Notes: generated by a model from the sequence alone, not told the origin. DNA of 64,000 nt from Methanothrix harundinacea (GCA_002506535.1 DAXT01000005.1:1-64000), one strand, 5' to 3'. Positions 1 through 8,092 are shown, numbered from the stretch's first letter. Translations and numbers: made by a program.

Positions 1-48
1 CTGGGGATACCCATCGCCCTCAACAAGCTCTCCTTCGTTGGAGTCTGA
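1..48 (+). CDS. 3' end of an unidentified gene cut by the window edge
   Basis: Frame 1 is open from the first base and ends with TGA at 46-48, giving a 15-residue tail (LGIPIALNKLSFVGV). The hydrophobic, well-formed tail looks like the C-terminus of a real protein, but it is too short to assign a family. The GC-rich segment that follows, with a short T run near 142, could hold its terminator. The gene lies mostly outside the window. Confidence 0.35.
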   Translation: MGIPIALNKLSFVGV

Positions 49-321
49 GAAGGTCCTGGTCTTCAGGCACCGTTCAGAGCGGGCGGGGTGGCGGGCGGCT
101 GATGCCGCGTGAGGAGGCTGCGGCCCCCCCCTACCGCCCATCTTTTTCCGTCGATCACCCATGGCCGTCGTCCAACACCCTCGCCGCCCGGAAGCTAGGG
201 GCGGGGCGTGGGGGCTGATCGAAGGGCGCAGGATCTCGAAAGGGCTTCGGACCGCCGGGGGTGGGCGGCGGGAGCAGAAAAGAGCGGTAAAAGCTGCAAA
301 AGCGGCAAGCGCGCCATCAGC

Positions 322-459
322 TCACATATAGATCGGGACGTCCCACCTGTCCTTGCCGTCCTTGGGGGCGTTCTTCTTCGACCAGGCAGGATAGACGAGG
401 ACGTTGCCGTATTCGTCCTCTTCCCGGATGAGTTCTTCCTTCTTCTCCTCTTCGGACAT
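322..459 (-). CDS. Small acidic/basic hypothetical protein, 45 aa
   Basis: A short frame starts at ATG 459 and ends at TGA 322. The product is very charged: an acidic N-terminus (MSEEEKKEEL) and a C-terminal part with aromatic and lysine residues (VYPAWSKKNAPKDGKDRW). Codon use (GAG/AAG/GAC rich) is like the GC-rich genes nearby, whereas the longer overlapping frames on both strands give arginine/proline-rich shadow proteins. No clear Shine-Dalgarno sequence precedes it. Family unknown; the call rests on composition only. Confidence 0.4.
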   Translation of the reverse strand: MSEEEKKEELIREEDEYGNVLVYPAWSKKNAPKDGKDRWDVPIYM

Positions 460-659
460 GGAGGCGGCCTCGCAGGATCTCTCCCCCACTCCGGCGACCT
501 TGGGCCCCGCCGGAGAGGGTATCTTGAAGGCCCTTTAAGCGGATTCAAAGAACTTAAGGGTTGCCCTGTACCTGAAGGCGGACGCGTCTACGGCGCCGGG
601 CGGGGGGCGCGACGCCTCGGATCGCCATAAAGCCAGCGAGGGTCCCCGGATCTATGATC

Positions 660-1135
660 TATAGCTCAAGAAAAGGACGACGTACTCCATCTCCGCTATG
701 CTCGCGAAGTGCATGGCTCCACCAGCAATTCGGTGGAATGATGTCATCAGGCTTCAGGCTTTTGCAGCCATGAGACGAAGTTCCACGACTTAATGAAACG
801 CCGATTTGAACTGCGATAAATTCATTGCTACGGAATAATTGCGAGAGATCACTGGATATATGTGTCTGACTTTAGATAGAATACATGAAAAATAAATGAA
901 GATTCTTGATGGAAAGAAATATCTATTTTGGAATTATCGGATAGCATCAACGAATTAGATCTAGTAAGATCAGAAAGCAAATCCTATAGTATTTCATTCA
1001 ATAGTTATATAATGAATAAATAATTTTTATTATTATAAAATTAGCGCATCCGGAACAGTTATATCTCATAATCACGTCTAGCATTATTGCCGCGTTTTAG
1101 CAAGTTTGTTGCTGTATAATAGGAGTTGATAAGGA
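660..1135. other. AT-rich intergenic segment without a recognisable gene
   Basis: Composition changes from very GC-rich before about 650 to AT-rich after about 780. No frame of useful length with plausible codon use was seen on either strand. The end carries the likely promoter of the following gene: a TATA-like stretch (tgtataatag) near 1114-1124 and purine-rich ribosome-binding sequence before the ATG at 1136. The AT shift marks the start of a region that looks foreign to the chromosome. Confidence 0.5.
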
Positions 1136-1422
1136 ATGAAAAGGCGAGACCGAGTTCAAATAATAATTTCGATTTTAAATACCTGTACTAGAGGGGCGAA
1201 CAAGACGAAGATCGTCTACGCAGCTAATCTGAACTTCAGGAGTGTTAAACCGTATCTAAATCTTCTAGAAGATAGAGGCCTTATTACAACAATAAGTAAT
1301 AACAATAATAAAAATAATAATATTAATAATATATATATATATATAAAACGACTCCAAAAGGCGAAGAGTTGGTGAATAAACTCGCCTGCTTAGACGAAGT
1401 GCTGGAATATGATAAGATATAA
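1136..1422 (+). pseudogene. Archaeal winged-helix transcriptional regulator, frameshifted in a microsatellite
   Basis: The first about 50 codons give the start typical of small archaeal winged-helix regulators (MKRRDRVQIIISIL, GANKTKIVYAANLNF, YLNLLEDRGLI). After that the reading frame runs into an asparagine-rich stretch made by AAT repeats, then an (AT)8 run, and stops at 1375. In another frame the normal end of the family follows at once (TTPKGEELVNKL) and stops at 1422. Removing a single AT unit joins the two frames and produces YKTTPKGEEL, the expected family sequence. The asparagine stretch sits where the wing hairpin should be and is itself an insertion. It could be a decaying gene, a phase-variable gene or a sequencing error; the start is supported by purine-rich sequence just upstream of the ATG. 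Confidence 0.75.
1297..1345. repeat. AAT/AAC-rich microsatellite ending in (AT)8
   Basis: About 50 bases made of AAT/AAC triplets followed by eight AT units at 1329-1344. It lies inside the winged-helix gene and sets its reading frame: with seven AT units the downstream frame is in register, with eight it is not. The triplet part adds a run of asparagine codons without changing the frame. Confidence 0.85.
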
Positions 1423-1557
1423 TCCAAAAATCTAATCCAAAAATCCAAATCATCAATCTAGCCTAAGGCCTTAGATATTAGATATCCCGAAGGAAATAGC
1501 CAATGCCTTTTAGCGTCTGGGGATAGATAAGGAAAAATCTTTTGCCGAGTCTCCCGA

Positions 1558-4506
1558 TTAGGGTCCAGCGGAAGATCCCGTTGCGTCGCTGCTGGAGTAG
1601 CAGAGATCTTCGCAGAGGATCGGGTCCTGATCGTATCCGTCGTGCTCAAACTCCCAGTTCGGCGGCTGCCAGATACCGCATCTCGTCGGTCCGCATTCAT
1701 CCTCGACGGCCCCGACGTCGATGACGCAGGTGGCATAGACAGGCTGGACGACAGGCCCGTCGACGGACCGTGCGTCCACCTCGACGGAGTTGGTGAACCT
1801 TCCGTCGCCGGGGGCGAGGGCGGAAAACTCCACCGTCACCGTCTCGCCAGGATCGATCTCGATGAAGTTCCAGACGACCACGCCGTCCTCATAAGATGCG
1901 AAGGGTACCGCCGATTCGAGGAGGTCCATCCCTGCGGGGAGCCGGTCGGTCACCGTCGCCGCCCTGGTGGCGTCATCGTGGTTGGACAGATCGATACTGT
2001 AACGGACGACCCTGGGGTTCGCAGGATCGATCTTGGCGGTCTTGGCCACCGATACGGGCTCGTCGAGGCAGCATGTGAGCCAGTTCTTCTCGAGGGCCGA
2101 GAAGTTCGCGGCGCATACCCATTTATCGCCGCCGTCGTAGCCGCCGCAGACCTCGACTCTGTTGACGAGCTCCTCGGGGTAGCGCTTGGTGACGTCCAGT
2201 TTCAGGACGATCTCCGATACGCCGCCGACGGTTAGAGCGGGGATCGTCCAGTTGGCGCTCGTCTCCGTGATCTCGTCGGGCCGGACCGACGAGGGCTCGA
2301 TGAATATCGCCCCTGGCGGGAAGAGGTCTTTGACGAGGACCGGCGTGAGGGATCTGTCGCCGTCGTTCTCGATCGTGATGTTGTAGACGGCCACCTTCCT
2401 CTTCTTCACCGCTCCTTCGAGATGGGGTTCACCGTAACCCCACGGGAGGATCTCCTCGTAGACGTCGTCGAGGGTCTTGGTGACGTTGAGGTGGGGCCTG
2501 TTGTACTTCGAGACCCCGGTGAAGAGGACCCGCCTCTGGATCGAGTAGTCGCCCTCGTACTGATCGTCGAAGTCCACCTCGGGCCTGCTCCTGCTCTGGC
2601 TCCTGTCCAGGATCGCCCTGAACCTCGCCTGGCCGGAGAACTCCGCCTCCGTCTCCATATCGTTCAGGCCTCTTGCCACAGTCTCCTTGTCGAGCCTGGT
2701 GATGGAGGTGTACTCCTCGCCGATGAAGCTCGTCTTCGGGGTTGTCGAGCGCATCCCCTCCTTCCACTTCATCGACGAGTTGATGTAGACATCGTCGGTC
2801 AGCCTCTGGCTGATCGGGGAGTATACGAGGCTGATATCTTTGGCTATGTAGTTGGTAGAGGTCTTGATCAGCTCCTCGGAGTCGTATGTCCCGGCGCCCG
2901 ACTCGTAGGTCCTCTGGGCCGAGCCGACCCTCTTATCGATGATGACGAGACCCTGACCTGCAGCCGCCTTCTCGGAGGAGACGGACTTCCCGTACTCATC
3001 GATCCGCTCCAGAACCCGGAAGCTTCCGACATAGTCCTCCCTCCCCTCAAAGATAGGCGTCGTCTGTTGTGGAGAGGTGTTCGTCGGCATCTTGAGGAAC
3101 CCTATGTGGCCCCGGCCGTCGAAGTCGCTGTCGACCTCCATTACCGACTGGTTCTCGTCGAGGAAGATTCGCGACTCGCGGTCGAGGCGGACAGCGTCGT
3201 GGTACGTCTCGGTCATGGTGGTGCCGGTCACATAGTTCTTGGCCCGGGACTTCTTAACCCATGCAGAGTCGTATGTTACGGTCCTGTTGTTGTAGAGGGT
3301 CAGAGTCGTCGGCTTGTAGGTTGCAGATAAGTCCTCCTCCCATTCGATCGACTTGTTCTCGGTGTAGATAGTCACCCGCTCTTCGACGTCGAAGCCGCCG
3401 CTGCCATACTGTCTCGTCGATAGCTCTGTTCCGAGCTCCCGGCCGACGGTGACGGTGACGCAGGCCGATATGGGCTTCTCGTTCCAGTCGGAGGTGGCGT
3501 AGGCGCAGTTCTTGATGAGATACTCTTTGAAGTTCGTGCTGTAGTCGTTGGCGACTTTTACGAACCCTTCACCAGACACCCTCTGCTCCATACCGAACTC
3601 GAAGTCCTGCCTCTCGGGAACTCTGACCTTGATGATGACCGTCCTGCACTCGCCTGGGGGTATGATGTCGAAGCGCCATTTGCCGTCGGGGTCGGGGGCG
3701 GGAGAGACCGAGAGGATCTCGACAGGCCTGCTGAAGACGTCCCAGACGGTGACGTTGGCGACGTCGGTCCCACCGTTGTTACAGACGGTGATGGTGTAGT
3801 TCACCTCCTCGCCGCCCTTCACGGAGAGCTTGTCCGCCTCCTTGGTTATGGTGAGGTTGCGGGGGTCGTTATAGAAGTCCAGAGTCGTGTTCTCGCCTGG
3901 ATTCAACGTGATGTTATGGTAACAGCCGTCGACGGGATCTATTGGGGTCCATCCATCTTGCCGGACTTCGCAGACGGTATATTCGTCGTCGAGGGAAAGG
4001 CCGCAAAACTCGTAATGGCCTTTGGCGTCAGTCCACTTCTCGTCGAGTTTTCCAGTATCGTTGGAGAGGACGATCAACCAATCGGCGATGCCATCACCAG
4101 TCCACGTGTCGATCTTGTAGCCCTCTATACAGAAGAGCGGGTTGGGCAGAACCGTTACTGTTATATCCCAAATTGCCTCGCACCCGACGATTTCGGGGAT
4201 TAAGAATACAGATATCGTGAATTCTGTAGGTGAGACCACATCAGGTGCCGTCCAGATAATAGTATCTTTAGAAGTATTAGTATCGTTAGTATCTTCATCA
4301 ATTTCCTCGAAACAGCCAAAGGGCACATTCCATTCGAAATTATAATTTCCATCATAACAAATAGCCGTACAAGTGTATTGGTTTCCAGCAATAGCATATA
4401 TCTTTTCGTTTACAGTAGTTGAATCATTTGCTTCACATAGTAGGCACACGAGCAGAGAAGATAATAACGCCAACAATGTGAGTCCCAGAGTTTTCTTCAC
4501 CATCAT
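1558..4506 (-). CDS. Large exported surface protein with SdrD-B and DUF11 domains
   Basis: A 982-residue exported protein. Residues 1-26 form a signal peptide. Residues about 34-120 look like an Ig/PKD-type beta domain. Residues about 123-212 match the SdrD B-like (Cna-B type) fold with the G-x-Y-x-F turn (DAKGHYEFCGL). Residues 215-298 are a DUF11 repeat (KEADKLSVKGGEEVNYTITV), followed by a long beta-rich middle region and two more DUF11-like repeats near 705-790 and 815-905. Many N-x-S/T sites suggest N-glycosylation. There is no C-terminal membrane anchor, so it may bind the S-layer or sheath. Family knowledge places DUF11 proteins at the archaeal cell surface; the exact role is unknown. 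The first about 110 codons are much more AT-rich than the rest, suggesting a composite gene. Start is ATG at 4506 (a second ATG follows directly). Confidence 0.9.
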   Translation of the reverse strand: MMVKKTLGLTLLALLSSLLVCLLCEANDSTTVNEKIYAIAGNQYTCTAICYDGNYNFEWNVPFGCFEEIDEDTNDTNTSKDTIIWTAPDVVSPTEFTISVFLIPEIVGCEAIWDITVTVLPNPLFCIEGYKIDTWTGDGIADWLIVLSNDTGKLDEKWTDAKGHYEFCGLSLDDEYTVCEVRQDGWTPIDPVDGCYHNITLNPGENTTLDFYNDPRNLTITKEADKLSVKGGEEVNYTITVCNNGGTDVANVTVWDVFSRPVEILSVSPAPDPDGKWRFDIIPPGECRTVIIKVRVPERQDFEFGMEQRVSGEGFVKVANDYSTNFKEYLIKNCAYATSDWNEKPISACVTVTVGRELGTELSTRQYGSGGFDVEERVTIYTENKSIEWEEDLSATYKPTTLTLYNNRTVTYDSAWVKKSRAKNYVTGTTMTETYHDAVRLDRESRIFLDENQSVMEVDSDFDGRGHIGFLKMPTNTSPQQTTPIFEGREDYVGSFRVLERIDEYGKSVSSEKAAAGQGLVIIDKRVGSAQRTYESGAGTYDSEELIKTSTNYIAKDISLVYSPISQRLTDDVYINSSMKWKEGMRSTTPKTSFIGEEYTSITRLDKETVARGLNDMETEAEFSGQARFRAILDRSQSRSRPEVDFDDQYEGDYSIQRRVLFTGVSKYNRPHLNVTKTLDDVYEEILPWGYGEPHLEGAVKKRKVAVYNITIENDGDRSLTPVLVKDLFPPGAIFIEPSSVRPDEITETSANWTIPALTVGGVSEIVLKLDVTKRYPEELVNRVEVCGGYDGGDKWVCAANFSALEKNWLTCCLDEPVSVAKTAKIDPANPRVVRYSIDLSNHDDATRAATVTDRLPAGMDLLESAVPFASYEDGVVVWNFIEIDPGETVTVEFSALAPGDGRFTNSVEVDARSVDGPVVQPVYATCVIDVGAVEDECGPTRCGIWQPPNWEFEHDGYDQDPILCEDLCYSSSDATGSSAGP

Positions 4507-4555
4507 TTAATCCAACCACTCAAATAATTATATATTGATTATCAGGGAAATAAAA

Positions 4556-4582
4556 AGCATTGAAGCAAGATGCTTCAATGCT
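4556..4582. repeat. Perfect 12-bp inverted repeat (stem-loop)
   Basis: Arms at 4556-4567 (agcattgaagca) and 4571-4582 (tgcttcaatgct) are exact reverse complements around a three-base loop. On the minus strand it lies downstream of the 4724-5401 gene and 50 bases upstream of the large surface-protein gene. It could end transcription of the first, act in the leader of the second, or be an operator. No T run follows directly on the minus strand. Confidence 0.8.
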
Positions 4583-4723
4583 AACACTATGTTATTCATG
4601 GGTCATCGGTTTTCTATCCGATTTCAAGACTGACTTGCTTTAGTCTCTTTGACGAAGCCAGTATCACCGGACTTGCTACTGAGGTCCATGATGCCTGAAT
4701 CTGTGCTTATTCGATGACGATGG

Positions 4724-5401
4724 CTATGAAAACGATAGACCTCCAGTTGGCTTGGCGTATACCGTTATGGTGATGGTGCAGATCACATTGTTGCCGGTCA
4801 CTGTGGTATAGACTTTTATCGTATATGTGCCAGGAGCCAAAGCGTTCAATCTTGCAACTGTCATCGGCGTTCCGGGGGCCGGTTCCGCATCAATTGCGTA
4901 TGTATAGGTGAACAGTGGACTTTCCCCAGTGGGCAAATTAGCGTCGGTTGCATGTCCCTCGCAGAAATCAGTCATGTCGGGACATGGCGGATTAAAGACT
5001 TTCCACTCGACGCACAGAAGTATGATGCAGCCATCCCAATAGCCAGCTTGCCGATCTGTAGTCGTTGTGATTGTCACCCTAACCGCCATAACTTTGCCGC
5101 ACTGATCCAGATTTGGCGTTACGCAAATTTTATGGTCATTGACTACGGTTACTATACCGGGTAACTGAGCAGGCGTTTTCCATCCTTGGCCCTCTATATA
5201 GACCATCCACTGATATGCCCAAGTATCTCCCGATGGCGGTGTTGGTGCTTCTACACATATCGGGGATCCAACTGGTTTGTCGCCTAAATCCCATTGCTGC
5301 GTTAAGCCCGGCAAGTCAGAACATGGACATGCAGACGCGCCGCCCATGAAAGCCACTACTACCATCAAACTGATGGATAGCAATATTTTTTTCATGCTCA
5401 C
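4724..5401 (-). CDS. Exported beta-rich hypothetical protein
   Basis: A 225-residue protein with a clear signal peptide (KKILLSISLMVVVAFMGGASA) and mature sequence rich in Thr, Val, Cys and Trp, ending in a PKD/Ig-like strand pattern (APGTYTIKVYTTVTG, CTITITVYAKPTG). Seven or more cysteines suggest disulfides outside the cell. Two starts are possible: GTG at 5401, seven bases after a strong GGAGGG, or ATG at 5395. The spacing favours GTG. The gene is AT-richer than the chromosome and lies just upstream of the large DUF11 protein in the same direction, so the two may be expressed together as surface components. No family was recognised. Confidence 0.8.
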   Translation of the reverse strand: MSMKKILLSISLMVVVAFMGGASACPCSDLPGLTQQWDLGDKPVGSPICVEAPTPPSGDTWAYQWMVYIEGQGWKTPAQLPGIVTVVNDHKICVTPNLDQCGKVMAVRVTITTTTDRQAGYWDGCIILLCVEWKVFNPPCPDMTDFCEGHATDANLPTGESPLFTYTYAIDAEPAPGTPMTVARLNALAPGTYTIKVYTTVTGNNVICTITITVYAKPTGGLSFS

Positions 5402-5482
5402 AGTTTATCCCTCCTTAATTTGATTAGAGATCAATGTCTTCTCCTTAATTAAAAATTTATTGAACTTTTGTTTCTGAATTAT

Positions 5483-5674
5483 ACATCTATGTAATCATAC
5501 TAATCTAGGATACTAATTTTTAGCAAGGATCTTTGGCCCATAATTTAACATCTAAGTCTGGTTACTAATTTCAGATACTGATTTTTAGCAAGTTGATTTG
5601 GAGTAATTTTACATCTAAGTAATCATACTGATTTTGGATACTAATTTTTATTAAGTATCTTAGGCGCGTAATAT
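5483..5674. repeat. Three imperfect about 64-bp tandem repeats
   Basis: The landmark acatct occurs at 5483, 5548 and 5611, with acatcc at 5675, giving periods of 65, 63 and 64 bases. Each unit also contains an (a)tactaattttta / tactgattttta block about 35 bases further on and a aagNatcttt-like end. The block lies between divergent genes (5401 minus and 5796 plus), so it may be part of a shared control region. The spacing and lack of unique spacers rule out a CRISPR array. Confidence 0.75.
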
Positions 5675-5745
5675 ACATCCGTTAAGCCTAAATATTAAGG
5701 ATGTGCTTAAAAGCACTAAGCTGTGAGAAAGGTGCGAGAACAGAG

Positions 5746-5756
5746 TTATATATTTT
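5746..5756 (+). promoter_or_regulatory. TATA box for the gene at 5796
   Basis: The stretch ttatatatttt lies 40-50 bases before the ATG at 5796. A good ribosome-binding sequence (ggaggag, 5784-5790) follows, five bases before the start. A small inverted repeat (gtgctt-aa-aagcac, 5703-5716) lies upstream and might be an operator; that is inference. Confidence 0.55.
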
Positions 5757-5795
5757 CGCGGTTCATATTAGCCTACCGTAATTGGAGGAGCCAAG

Positions 5796-6821
5796 ATGAG
5801 AAAATGGGAGTACCTGATTGTAGCGCTCTGCATCGCCTGTATGTTTGCAGGTGGACTAAATGTATCGGCGCAATCCTCGAAAAAGCCTACCTTTGTTAAT
5901 TTTATGTGGGATCTGGATTTGCCCGCGAATGTATCATCCGAAGAATTGGAGAACGCCAAAGCTCAGATCGCTGATGTCGGAAACCTCATGAATTTGAACA
6001 ACGCCAGGTGGAATCTATTTCTTACGCAAGGAGCCATGGAGCAAACAAGGCTGCTCCTGGCACAATTGGCTTTAGACCCTCTTCTTGAGATAGGGATATC
6101 TGGTAGTCATCTGGATGAAAAGCTGAGCGCAAAATCTTACTCGGAGCAACTATCGATCTTGGAAAAATCGATGTACTATGCTAAAGGTGTAGGGATTTGC
6201 GACGTTAATGAAGTCCAAGCACGTGGATTTCTTCCACAGTCTTTCGACCAAAATGAGGACACTTATAAGGCAATCGACGAGGTGGGATTGGATTATGATG
6301 CTGGATTCCAGGCGGGGATCCTGTATGCTCCTGGGCATGACGAGGATGTTTGGCCGTATAGAGTTGAGGGTCACGAGTTTTACGCAGTGCCGATAAGCAC
6401 ATATATGCTTTCTGGAGAGCTGGTCCCTCTCAGTGATCGTTATGCTAAAGATAATGGCATAAGTCCATCTGAGTGGAAAGATATGCTGGTGGGAAAATTC
6501 GATGAAATCTCGGGCGAGGATGAGCCCATGGTTATAAGCTTGAGCTCGTCTATATCTGGCTCTGGAGAATATGCGGAAGCGCTCAATGAGTTCATAGACT
6601 ATGCTTCGTCGAATAACGCCGAATTCGTTTCATCCAGCGATCTGGTTGAGATGTCCCGCACAGGAATCCATGAGCTTTCCGAGGAATTGTTGGCAGCCAA
6701 AGCAGCTTTTGCTGCTCAAAAAGCTGAAGAGGCCCAAGCAGATACATCATCGGATTGCCCAGAATGCGATGATAAGAATAACGGAACCTCCTTGGGAACT
6801 GAGGTCGTTTTGGAATTGTAA
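5796..6821 (+). CDS. Exported, degenerate NodB-like (polysaccharide deacetylase fold) protein
   Basis: A 341-residue protein with a signal peptide (residues 1-26). The order of motifs follows the NodB deacetylase fold: a first strand ending in WDLDL (38-42), a GISGSHLDEKLS segment (100-111) where the metal-binding H-x3-H motif normally sits, and RGFLPQ (143-148) in place of the usual R-x-x-R-P-P/G motif. Only one histidine of the H-x3-H pair is seen, so it may bind no metal or have lost deacetylase activity. The tail (after about 290) is helical and acidic, with a CPEC pair. In the NodB family these enzymes remove acetyl groups from cell-surface sugars; a structural or sugar-binding role is equally possible here. 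It has its own promoter and Shine-Dalgarno sequence. Confidence 0.7.
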   Translation: MRKWEYLIVALCIACMFAGGLNVSAQSSKKPTFVNFMWDLDLPANVSSEELENAKAQIADVGNLMNLNNARWNLFLTQGAMEQTRLLLAQLALDPLLEIGISGSHLDEKLSAKSYSEQLSILEKSMYYAKGVGICDVNEVQARGFLPQSFDQNEDTYKAIDEVGLDYDAGFQAGILYAPGHDEDVWPYRVEGHEFYAVPISTYMLSGELVPLSDRYAKDNGISPSEWKDMLVGKFDEISGEDEPMVISLSSSISGSGEYAEALNEFIDYASSNNAEFVSSSDLVEMSRTGIHELSEELLAAKAAFAAQKAEEAQADTSSDCPECDDKNNGTSLGTEVVLEL

Positions 6822-6916
6822 GAGTCGGGTTTTATCATGAGGATGAGAGGGCAGAGCTCAAAGTTGCCTTGCCGTCAGGTCGGGTATGAAAGCCGTGCCC
6901 TCTTATGCAAATTCAA

Positions 6917-6933
6917 TTTTTTTTATTTTTTTT
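6917..6933 (+). terminator. Poly-T terminator
   Basis: A run of eight T, one A and eight T lies about 95 bases after the 5796-6821 gene. Archaeal RNA polymerase commonly terminates at such runs without needing a hairpin. Confidence 0.55.
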
Positions 6934-6942
6934 AAAATGAAT

Positions 6943-6964
6943 ACCCCGCAGCTTGCAGCGGGGT
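6943..6964. repeat. GC-rich inverted repeat
   Basis: Arms accccgc (6943-6949) and gcggggt (6958-6964) with an eight-base centre that contains a further gc-tt-gc pair. It lies right after the poly-T run and before the nuclease-like gene; it may be part of the termination region or block read-through. Confidence 0.6.
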
Positions 6965-6985
6965 GCGCTGTTTGACTAATCGAGA

Positions 6986-7417
6986 TTGATACACCCGGCG
7001 GCGCCGAAAGTCCCCGCAGGCAGAGAGCCGCCGCCCATCGGCCGGAACCGCAAGGTATCCGCCCGCCCGGTCGGCGCCGGCCTCGGGGTCGGCTGGGATC
7101 GGCCGCCCGGGGTCGGCGAGGGCGAGGAGGCGAGGGAGGGGCTGGCCGCCGATCTAGAAGGACGCCTTGCCGGAGAATCGCATTCTGAGATGGCTGGATT
7201 TCGCTCTGACGTCTTAGAGACGATAGAATCTCCGGATGTCATCTTCAAGGGCGGATCGGGCGAGCTTCTTGCGACCAGGATGGTGCAAATCGATAAATAC
7301 CTCGTCGTGGTTTATAAAGAGGTGAGCAATGAGGATGGCTTTTTGATTACGGCATTCCTCAACAGAAAACAAAATCAGCTTGAAAGGAGATCGAAGATAT
7401 GGGAGCGGCAGAAGTAG
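6986..7417 (+). CDS. Small nuclease-like (DUF4258/PBECR-type) protein paired with DUF2283
   Basis: The conserved part is residues about 64-143: a H-S-E-M motif in place of the family's HPEM, then DVLETIESPDVIF, KYLVVVYKE, DGFLITAFL and an ERRSKIWER end. Small archaeal and bacterial proteins of this type (predicted RelE/EndoU-like folds) are often encoded directly in front of a DUF2283 gene, an arrangement that looks like toxin-antitoxin. The first about 60 residues are Gly/Pro/Arg-rich and unlike the family, so the true N-terminus may be lost or replaced. The frame opens with TTG at 6986; an internal ATG lies at 7190. The end overlaps the next gene by 19 bases, which implies translational coupling. 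Confidence 0.6.
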   Translation: MIHPAAPKVPAGREPPPIGRNRKVSARPVGAGLGVGWDRPPGVGEGEEAREGLAADLEGRLAGESHSEMAGFRSDVLETIESPDVIFKGGSGELLATRMVQIDKYLVVVYKEVSNEDGFLITAFLNRKQNQLERRSKIWERQK

Positions 7418-7650
7418 AGAAGATCTCTGAACTGGTGCCCCATTTTCTGGGCATCCCTCACAAAAGGATCTGGGTCGATTACGATGAAGAAGCAGACGTC
7501 CTTTACGTCAGCTTCAAAAAGCCGAGTCACGCCGACGACTCTGAGCTTACCGAGGACGACGTCATAGTCAGACGCGAAAAGGGCGAAGTGGTGGGGATGA
7601 CCTTCCTCAATGCATCTAAGAGGGGCAGTGTCGTAAAGAGCCGGGCCTGA
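7399..7650 (+). CDS. DUF2283 family protein, probable antitoxin partner
   Basis: An 83-residue protein with the DUF2283 pattern: VDYDEEADVLYVSF, then an acidic segment and the end motif (VVGMTFLNASKRG). ATG 7399 follows a Shine-Dalgarno sequence (aaaggagat) inside the preceding gene. DUF2283 proteins are small, have no known enzyme activity and are repeatedly found next to small nuclease-like genes; a role as antitoxin is inference from that pairing. Its sequence looks intact even though the N-terminus of its partner is doubtful. Confidence 0.8.
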   Translation: MGAAEVEKISELVPHFLGIPHKRIWVDYDEEADVLYVSFKKPSHADDSELTEDDVIVRREKGEVVGMTFLNASKRGSVVKSRA

Positions 7651-7724
7651 GCCGTTGGGATCTATTCAGTGGCAATCGGCCCAGCGGCGCGAGACTCTCC
7701 AAAAAAACCTCAGTGCAGCTTCCA

Positions 7725-8069
7725 TCACCCCCGCCCCCGGACCCACCTCCGCGGATCGAGCGCCCCCCGCCACCTGGCGACGACGTCGCGGCCGAGGATG
7801 AAGCCTCCTATCCAGAAGGACGCCTCCCCGGATACGACAAGAAGGGATGAGAGGGCGACCTTTTCCGATGTGGATAGGGGCGCCGATGGGACGAAGAGGA
7901 GGCAGCCGTAGAGGAGGCAGGATAGGATAACGAGGAATAAGCCGAGCCTCCGCCGCCAGCCGCCGCCTCTTAGAAAGCCGGCCAGGCCGTCTTCTGGCGG
8001 GGCAGGCGCCGCCGACGGGCTGCCGGGTCCGTCCCCCGACGTTTCCGGTCCGCTCGAAGCCGTCGTCAT
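7725..8069 (-). CDS. Transporter-suffix domain membrane protein
   Basis: A 114-residue protein: a Pro/Ser/Gly-rich first third, then two membrane helices (LGLFLVILSCLLYGCLLFVP and VALSSLLVVSGEASFWIGGFIL) joined by an APLSTSEK loop and ended by DPRRW. This pattern is that of the short transporter suffix family, which also occurs at the C-terminus of some transport proteins; its function is unknown. Start is ATG 8069. No transporter gene is adjacent, so it stands alone here. Confidence 0.75.
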   Translation of the reverse strand: MTTASSGPETSGDGPGSPSAAPAPPEDGLAGFLRGGGWRRRLGLFLVILSCLLYGCLLFVPSAPLSTSEKVALSSLLVVSGEASFWIGGFILGRDVVARWRGALDPRRWVRGRG

Positions 8070-8092
8070 GTAATCAACCTTGGAGGCCCCCG

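Noticed and set aside
195..630. Two overlapping longer frames, one on each strand
   Set aside because: Both are Arg/Pro/Gly-rich; only the 45-codon minus-strand frame within them has natural composition.
2422..3330. Long plus-strand frame opposite the surface-protein gene
   Set aside because: It mirrors the codons of the minus-strand gene, has no ribosome-binding sequence and no natural domain pattern.
5483..5674. Possible CRISPR array in the 64-bp repeats
   Set aside because: Units are directly adjacent, diverged along their whole length and lack unique spacers; there are no cas genes.
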